Below, one piece after another: positions 58,642 through 64,000 of a stretch of 64,000 bases of DNA. Location: positions 496,001 to 560,000 of the forward strand of contig NW_026515546.1 of the NCBI RefSeq assembly GCF_014898815.1, given 5' to 3'. Within the stretch, counting starts at the first letter, position 1. The number at the start of each line of letters is the position of its first letter. Under the pieces are notes generated by a model. It did no database searches. It was not told where the DNA came from and was given only the letters and a program-made list of their open reading frames with translations. A program made the translations under genes and the position numbers. The stretch comes from Panonychus citri (Eukaryota; Arthropoda; Arachnida; Trombidiformes; Tetranychidae).

Positions 58642-61600
58642 ATGCCGATAGATCCAAGAAGACCAATAGAAATCACCATTGGTGAATTCACTAAAGAAGA
58701 AGAAAACAAAATTCGTTTCATCAAGGAAGTTGGAGTCATCAATATACCGAAGGACGCTTACTTGACAAGAAAATTTAACGAGGCGCTTCAAACAATGATG
58801 ATGTTCTACGGGGATTCTGATGATCCAAGGAAAAATCCAACCAAATTATTCAACTTCGATTGGTTTAGTTGTCCTGACAAAATGAAAGCTCTAAGAGCAA
58901 ATGGTATGACTGATACTAACATTAAGAAACTCATTGAGTTTGGGTACTTTGAAAGTGAAGATAAGTCACTGACTTATGAAGATCTTAAAGGTCAAATGAC
59001 CGAGCCCCAAATCAAAATTTTCTTTCAGTCATGTAATCAAGAATATAAGATTAACCCAGTTAAGTCAGCAAATGAACCTGAGACACTAATCGATACCAAT
59101 GAAGATTTAATATCAGGCCCTACTCCAATTAACCATGACTATCCTCCGATGAATCAGTTTCATTTCCAATCTAGTTGGTTGAAAGTTTATAAGAAATATA
59201 AAGAGACTGAAAGTTTACATGAATGGTTAGAAGGTTTAGAATCAACATTAGAAATTCTCGAGTTCGGCGATTCAGTCGCAATGAGAATTTTATGTTTGAA
59301 TCTTCCTAAAAAGATGTACGATGAAGTCAAAAGACTTCAACTAGATGAACCCCATTTAAATTTCAGACAAGTTTGTGTAAGATTAAGAGAGAATCACATA
59401 GGTACCCATGAAATGATCTCAGCCCTTCACACCTTGTTCAACCTTAAATTTTATAAAGGAAACGATCCAGTTTCACACGTAGAGAAGATCAAAAAAGCTG
59501 CAGAATTAAAAGTTCCTAATATTCCAGAAGAATGTATTGTTCATGCAATAATACATTCACTTCCTTTAGATCTGAAAACCAAACTCACCAGTAATCTAAA
59601 TTACACAACAATAGATTCAGTACTTATAAAAATGAAATCTTATAACAATGGTCAGATCCTTTCCCTTAATAACCAAAGAACTTATAACACAACCCAGAGA
59701 CAAAACAAAAACAATCGAAGTACAGATTCAGAACAAAATAATGAATCAAACAATCAGAAAAAACCCAGAACAGGACATCAGAATCCTCAACAAGAACAAA
59801 ACTCTCAAGACCAAGGTCAATCGTCGCAAGTAAAAATCTGTGATTTTTGTGGCAAGAAAGGTCATCTCATCCACCAATGTAGAACAAGAAAGAAAGTAGA
59901 AGGTGAAAAAGAAACCGTAACGATAAACACTTCATCAATTTGTTCAATTCCGCCTCAACAAAAGATGAATCCTGATCCACTCCTAAACCTGGAAGTTCTC
60001 AACAATGATAAACTTAAAAGTGTTACCGCCCTCGTCGATACTGGAGCCGGTTCAACATTAATGTCATTAAGCCTCGCCAAGGAATTGGGATTGTTGATCT
60101 ACAAATCATCTCATGAGTTCCGTGGATTCGACAACGATAATGAACCTGTTAAGGCTATTGGAGTAACCCAAATTTTCGTCAGAGTTTATCCTACATACAG
60201 TGAAGAAGCAATAAGAGTTTTTGTGTTCGAAAAGCCTTCTTATAACCTTATATTAGGCCAAAACTTCATACACAGTGCATCAGTAACAATAATAGGTAAT
60301 CAGGAAACAAGAGTATTCAAAATTCTCAGATTTGGCATTCCAATTCAAGTAAAGATAAGAACCCCAACTCAAACATGTTGGAAGTACCTCTTCGAGAACT
60401 ATTATCCTAAGATGTTTGGACCTCAGCTTGGAACTTTCCAATCACCAGAAACTGTTTCTAGTTCAGTGATCGAATCTTCGAAGTCGTTGACTTCAGTATC
60501 AGTGTCGTCACCTTCAGAATCTCCTGTAACAAGTGAACAGTCAGTGACTGTTGAATATCCAACAAAAAGTGTTTCAACAAAAAGGAATAGAAAAAGAAGA
60601 AAGTTGAGTGAAAAAACTATTGTAAACGAAATGGAAAGATTATCATCAACGATCAACATAGTGAAAGAAACTGAATATTGTCATTATATTCAAAAGAGAA
60701 AATTAGATCAGAGAAAAGAAGAGTTTCCTAATGAAATCAGTGATTTAGACGCGACTCTATCAAGTGCAATCTCTCATGATCTAACTCCAGTGGAAAGAAA
60801 ACAAATGGAAAACTTCCTTCAAGAATATAAATGTACATTTTCAACACACAAGTATGATCTCGGAAAGATAACTCCTGATATTGTAAACATTACAATAGAT
60901 ATTGGTCTTAACCCAATTCCTCAATGCAACCCATATCGACTCGGTCCGAAAATGCGAGAGATTATGGAAGAAAAAGTTAATGAACTTTTAAAAAACGACA
61001 TCATCGAACCTTCAAAAAGTCGAGGATGTTCACCAGCCTTTCTAGTACCAAAGCCCGATGGAAAAAGTCACAGACTTGTTACAAGCTTCGTCGAACTCAA
61101 CGCAATTTGTCGAACAAGAAAGTTCCCAATGCCGAACGTTGAAGATCATATACAAGCTTTGGCCGGTTTTAAATACTTTATCACCATTGATTTCTCACAA
61201 GGATTTCACCAAATAGAGTTACGTCCAGAAGAAAGAGAAAAGTTGGCTTTTACAACAGAAAGAGGAATCTATCAATATAAAAGGCTTCCAATGGGACTTG
61301 CCGATAGTCCAGCCTATTTTCAAGAATTTGTGAATAAAATTTTCGGTGATCTTCTTTACAAAGCCTGCTTAGCCTACATAGATGATGTTGTGATAACTGG
61401 AAGAACCTTCATGGAATTGTTATCTAATGCAGCTAAAGTCTTCGAAAGGATTAAAGAAATTGGTTTAAAGATACAACCCGATAAATGCAAATTCGGTCAT
61501 ACTGAGATAAAATTTCTTGGTCACATTATTTCAGGTTCATGTGTTAAACCCGATCCAGAAAAAGTTTCGCGATTAAAAGCCTTCGAACCTCCAAAGGATG

Positions 61601-63663
61601 TTAAAGCCCTACAAAGTCAGCTTGGACTTTTTAATTATTTATCCAAATTTGTTCCCAACTATTCAACATTAGCCTCAAATTTATTCGAATTATGTTCAAA
61701 GAAAACTGGTAAATACAAATGGCTCTCTATTCATCAAGAATGTTGGACGAAAATAAAAAATTCCCTCATCAAAGATTGTGAACTTTCCCAATATGATCCA
61801 GAAAAGGAACACAAATTAATGGTTGACGCCAGTTCAGTAGCCGTCGGGGGAATGCTGTTACAATTAGAGGATGATAATTGGCGAGCAGTCAGTTATTTCG
61901 GCTCAAAATTAGCAAAACATCAACTCGCGTATACAATTACCGAGAAAGAGTGCTTAGCCGTCGTTGTTGGGATTAAAAAGTACCAACACTATCTAATTGG
62001 AAAAAGATTCATCGTTGTGAGTGATCATCACGCACTTTGTAGCCTCAGAAAAACGGAATTCAAGTGTACACGTTTACATCGTTGGGCAAATCTTTTAGCT
62101 CAGTTCAAATATACGATTCAATATGAAAAAGGTGAAACTCATCCAGCCGATTGTTTCAGCCGATCCAACGAATGGAAACATAAGAAACAAGGAAAAATCG
62201 AAGAAGAAGATTTTTATAAGTATCTTCATTGTTGCCATGAAGTCAAATCGACTTCAATAAACACGATAAGTCACAGACTTAATAGAACGTCAAGTGAAAA
62301 TTGTGAAATGGAACAAATTCCGACTCAGTTCGATGAAGATAGAATCTTCAGAGTTTCATATATTCGCGAGTTAGTTAACATCATCAATGAGAAGATAAAA
62401 CAACCCGATATAATGGATCAATATACAATCGATAAATTCATCTTAACCATTTCTAATCCAGAACTGAAAGACAAAGAATCAACGATCAAAGAGGCACAAC
62501 AAAAAGATACCAACATCAAAAGAATCGTTAAGCAAGTCAAAGATGGTGAATTAAAACAAAAATTCAGCCTCAGGAATGACATTTTATATCGACGACTCAA
62601 AAATGGTAAATTAGCAATCGTATTACCTCACAACATGATCAATAAAATCTATTCCAGTTACCATGAAGACCCAATCGGAGGTCATTTTGGACTCAAACCT
62701 ACTCTTAAAAAGATTAGAAGTGTTTTTTGGTTTCAGAATATGGAAGAAATCATCGCCAATAGAATAAAAAAGTGTTCAAAGTGCATCAAATTCAAACCAA
62801 AAACAGTTAACCATGAAGTGAAAAGATCAATGCCTATTCCTGAAAAACCTTTCGAAAGAATTCAAATTGATATACAAGGACCTTATCATCCATCGAAAAG
62901 AAGAAATCAATACCTTATCGTAGCTGCTGATGTACTAACTAAATTCACCTATGCAAAAGCCTATCCGAATCAAAGGGCAAAAGAAGTCATTGACTTCTGT
63001 AATAATCTCACAACGTTCATCGGTATTCCAAAAGTAATTCAGACTGATAATGGACCTTGTTTCCGATCAGATGAATTCAAAGAATATCTAAAAGAAAATG
63101 TTATACATCATCAAAGATCAGCACCTTATCGTCCACAAACTCAAGGTCTAGTCGAAAGAATCAACGGAATTATTGGTCAGAGAATCAAAATGTTCGCTGA
63201 CAACAAAAAAGAATGGGATACGAAAGTTAGAGAAATTATTATAAGTTACAACTCTACCCCATCAGAAAGTCTCGGACTTTCACCTCATGAACTTCTCTTC
63301 AATTGTCAACCAAATAATCCACTTCTAAATGAACTCGAAATATCAGCTGATAATGATCATGAAGACATCAATCAACTACGAAATCAAATTCGAGAGAAAA
63401 TGTTGAACAATCAAGAGAAAAGATTAGAACATCAAATTGAAAAAGATAAGCCATTTAAGCCTGGTGATATTGTTGCAAAGAAAGTTCATCTACATAGTAA
63501 AGAACTTGGAAAGTTAACACCAACTTTCGAGGGCAAATACATTGTGATAGAAGTTTATGATTCAGCCGTTTCAATGATGAACATTAAAACCCAGAAAATG
63601 GAGAAATCAAATTTCGTTCATATTAAGCTCCAAGAAAGAAATGGGTTAATTAACGAAGATTAA
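58642..63663 (+). CDS. gag-pol: Gag-Pol polyprotein, intact
   Basis: A 1,673-residue single ORF starting MPIDPRRPIE. Gag has a helical capsid-like region (SLHEWLEGLESTLEILEFGD, about 192-212), a Gln/Asn-rich linker and a CCHC knuckle (CDFCGKKGHLIHQC, about 400-413). Protease has VDTGAGST (about 464) and LILGQNF. Reverse transcriptase has AYIDDV (about 911-916). RNase H has MVDASSVAVGG and VSDHHAL. Integrase has the zinc region (GGHFGL ... CSKC) and core residues IDIQGP (about 1408), QTDNGPCF (about 1466) and GLVERING (about 1503). No chromodomain is recognised. No frameshift or internal stop was found. Several codon stretches coincide with the AGTC/GACT hairpins. Confidence 0.95.
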   Translation: MPIDPRRPIEITIGEFTKEEENKIRFIKEVGVINIPKDAYLTRKFNEALQTMMMFYGDSDDPRKNPTKLFNFDWFSCPDKMKALRANGMTDTNIKKLIEFGYFESEDKSLTYEDLKGQMTEPQIKIFFQSCNQEYKINPVKSANEPETLIDTNEDLISGPTPINHDYPPMNQFHFQSSWLKVYKKYKETESLHEWLEGLESTLEILEFGDSVAMRILCLNLPKKMYDEVKRLQLDEPHLNFRQVCVRLRENHIGTHEMISALHTLFNLKFYKGNDPVSHVEKIKKAAELKVPNIPEECIVHAIIHSLPLDLKTKLTSNLNYTTIDSVLIKMKSYNNGQILSLNNQRTYNTTQRQNKNNRSTDSEQNNESNNQKKPRTGHQNPQQEQNSQDQGQSSQVKICDFCGKKGHLIHQCRTRKKVEGEKETVTINTSSICSIPPQQKMNPDPLLNLEVLNNDKLKSVTALVDTGAGSTLMSLSLAKELGLLIYKSSHEFRGFDNDNEPVKAIGVTQIFVRVYPTYSEEAIRVFVFEKPSYNLILGQNFIHSASVTIIGNQETRVFKILRFGIPIQVKIRTPTQTCWKYLFENYYPKMFGPQLGTFQSPETVSSSVIESSKSLTSVSVSSPSESPVTSEQSVTVEYPTKSVSTKRNRKRRKLSEKTIVNEMERLSSTINIVKETEYCHYIQKRKLDQRKEEFPNEISDLDATLSSAISHDLTPVERKQMENFLQEYKCTFSTHKYDLGKITPDIVNITIDIGLNPIPQCNPYRLGPKMREIMEEKVNELLKNDIIEPSKSRGCSPAFLVPKPDGKSHRLVTSFVELNAICRTRKFPMPNVEDHIQALAGFKYFITIDFSQGFHQIELRPEEREKLAFTTERGIYQYKRLPMGLADSPAYFQEFVNKIFGDLLYKACLAYIDDVVITGRTFMELLSNAAKVFERIKEIGLKIQPDKCKFGHTEIKFLGHIISGSCVKPDPEKVSRLKAFEPPKDVKALQSQLGLFNYLSKFVPNYSTLASNLFELCSKKTGKYKWLSIHQECWTKIKNSLIKDCELSQYDPEKEHKLMVDASSVAVGGMLLQLEDDNWRAVSYFGSKLAKHQLAYTITEKECLAVVVGIKKYQHYLIGKRFIVVSDHHALCSLRKTEFKCTRLHRWANLLAQFKYTIQYEKGETHPADCFSRSNEWKHKKQGKIEEEDFYKYLHCCHEVKSTSINTISHRLNRTSSENCEMEQIPTQFDEDRIFRVSYIRELVNIINEKIKQPDIMDQYTIDKFILTISNPELKDKESTIKEAQQKDTNIKRIVKQVKDGELKQKFSLRNDILYRRLKNGKLAIVLPHNMINKIYSSYHEDPIGGHFGLKPTLKKIRSVFWFQNMEEIIANRIKKCSKCIKFKPKTVNHEVKRSMPIPEKPFERIQIDIQGPYHPSKRRNQYLIVAADVLTKFTYAKAYPNQRAKEVIDFCNNLTTFIGIPKVIQTDNGPCFRSDEFKEYLKENVIHHQRSAPYRPQTQGLVERINGIIGQRIKMFADNKKEWDTKVREIIISYNSTPSESLGLSPHELLFNCQPNNPLLNELEISADNDHEDINQLRNQIREKMLNNQEKRLEHQIEKDKPFKPGDIVAKKVHLHSKELGKLTPTFEGKYIVIEVYDSAVSMMNIKTQKMEKSNFVHIKLQERNGLINED

Positions 63664-63676
63664 GTCAATGACTTAA

Positions 63677-64000
63677 CACACTTTCTACATTTCATCATCA
63701 TCAATTTTAATTATCTTTTAAAATATCAAATTTCAACAAAGAAGACAAAAGCTAAATCAATTAGTGCGCCAATTAACTAGATCTATTTGTTTAAAAATCA
63801 GTGATTTTTTTTTCTCACGCTCATTTTAACATTGGTCACCCTTTAATCATCACCTCTTTGTTTCATCTTTAAAATTGTGAAAAGCTAAAATTCAACCTTT
63901 ACTTTCACCTTTAATCGTTATATCTATTAACATTTACAATCAAATCAACTCTAAATTCAGCAACAATTAACAAATTATTGTAGTTTCCTGTCTAAAGTCT
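63677..64000 (+). other. 3' non-coding part of the second Ty3 element
   Basis: No ORF, purine tract or LTR start recognised before the window ends. Confidence 0.5.

Larger units (their letters stand above)
57866..63676 (+). repeat. Dispersed array of AGTC-loop-GACT hairpins
   Basis: Fourteen short stem-loops (start positions): 57866, 58229, 58436, 58543, 58961, 59322, 60480, 60536, 61065, 61613, 62238, 62982, 63265 and 63660. All have AGTC on the left arm and GACT on the right, with loops of 3-6 nt. The outer pairs differ but stay complementary (TAAAGTC/GACTTTA, ATAAGTC/GACTTAT, TGAAGTC/GACTTCA, AGAAGTC/GACTTCT, GAAAGTC/GACTTTC, AACAGTC/GACTGTT). The last one covers the gag-pol stop codon. 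The copies in coding sequence fall in all three codon phases. Role unknown. Confidence 0.8.
57854..64000 (+). mobile_element. Second Ty3/gypsy retrotransposon (3' end outside the window)
   Basis: Order: 5' LTR 57854-58339, primer site 58342, leader, one gag-pol ORF to 63663, then about 340 nt of 3' sequence. No purine tract or 3' LTR is reached before the window ends. The ORF is intact, suggesting a recent copy. Compared with the first Ty3 element it has gag and pol fused in one frame, another primer site and, within the window, no third ORF. Confidence 0.92.

Noticed and set aside
1..64000. CRISPR arrays, operons, ribosome binding sites or riboswitches
   Set aside because: The window is eukaryotic (spliced genes, LTR elements, pol III tRNA); no such structures were seen.

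Overview
This is an AT-rich eukaryotic window with spliced genes, several nested mobile elements and long gene-free stretches. A single-domain angiotensin-converting enzyme (ACE) gene and an allatostatin-C-type neuropeptide precursor point to an arthropod. Short introns and the general character suggest a mite or another chelicerate, but that is a low-confidence guess. All gene models come from reading ORFs, splice signals and reading phase by eye; no transcript or database search was available.

Layout. 1-6,750: gene-poor repeat land with stem-loops, a 13-bp minisatellite, two fold-back (MITE-like) elements, and a 3.2-kb element with 54-55-bp terminal inverted repeats that carries a RING-like ORF, a small membrane protein and a duplicated helical ORF. 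6,748-13,000: a decayed hAT transposon whose transposase is split exactly by an LTR-gag-LTR-gag-LTR retroelement (7,088-12,079) flanked by a CCAA target duplication. 13,010-13,750: a broken Tc1/mariner transposase. 15,235-17,540: the two-exon allatostatin-C-like precursor. 19,902-20,747: an unknown single-pass membrane protein (minus strand). 21,699-22,740: a candidate 44-residue two-exon microprotein.

24,279-38,602: the last two exons of a minus-strand single-pass membrane protein gene. Its intron holds a young full-length Ty3/gypsy element (25,758-35,074, TSD TCCT, near-identical LTRs). That element carries gag-protease, pol and an extra 824-residue ORF, which joins a RING/TRAF-like zinc region to a domain resembling REX-type DEDDh exonucleases with its catalytic residues replaced. 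43,284-43,356: tRNA-Lys(CTT). 45,331-53,138: a nine-exon secreted ACE gene (minus strand). 57,854 to the window end: a second Ty3/gypsy element with an intact 1,673-residue gag-pol ORF; its 3' LTR lies outside the window.

The most unusual signals are two. First, at least 14 short hairpins with an invariant AGTC/GACT stem base and covarying outer pairs are scattered through the LTR, leader, all three codon phases and the stop codon of the second Ty3 element. Second, two otherwise unrelated mobile elements both carry a His-less RING plus downstream zinc-finger module, in one case fused to a dead-exonuclease-like domain. The gag-only LTR element and the first Ty3 element share the same tRNA-Arg-type primer site, and each has an ATGA stop/start overlap between consecutive ORFs, which suggests a related lineage or a mobilisation relationship.
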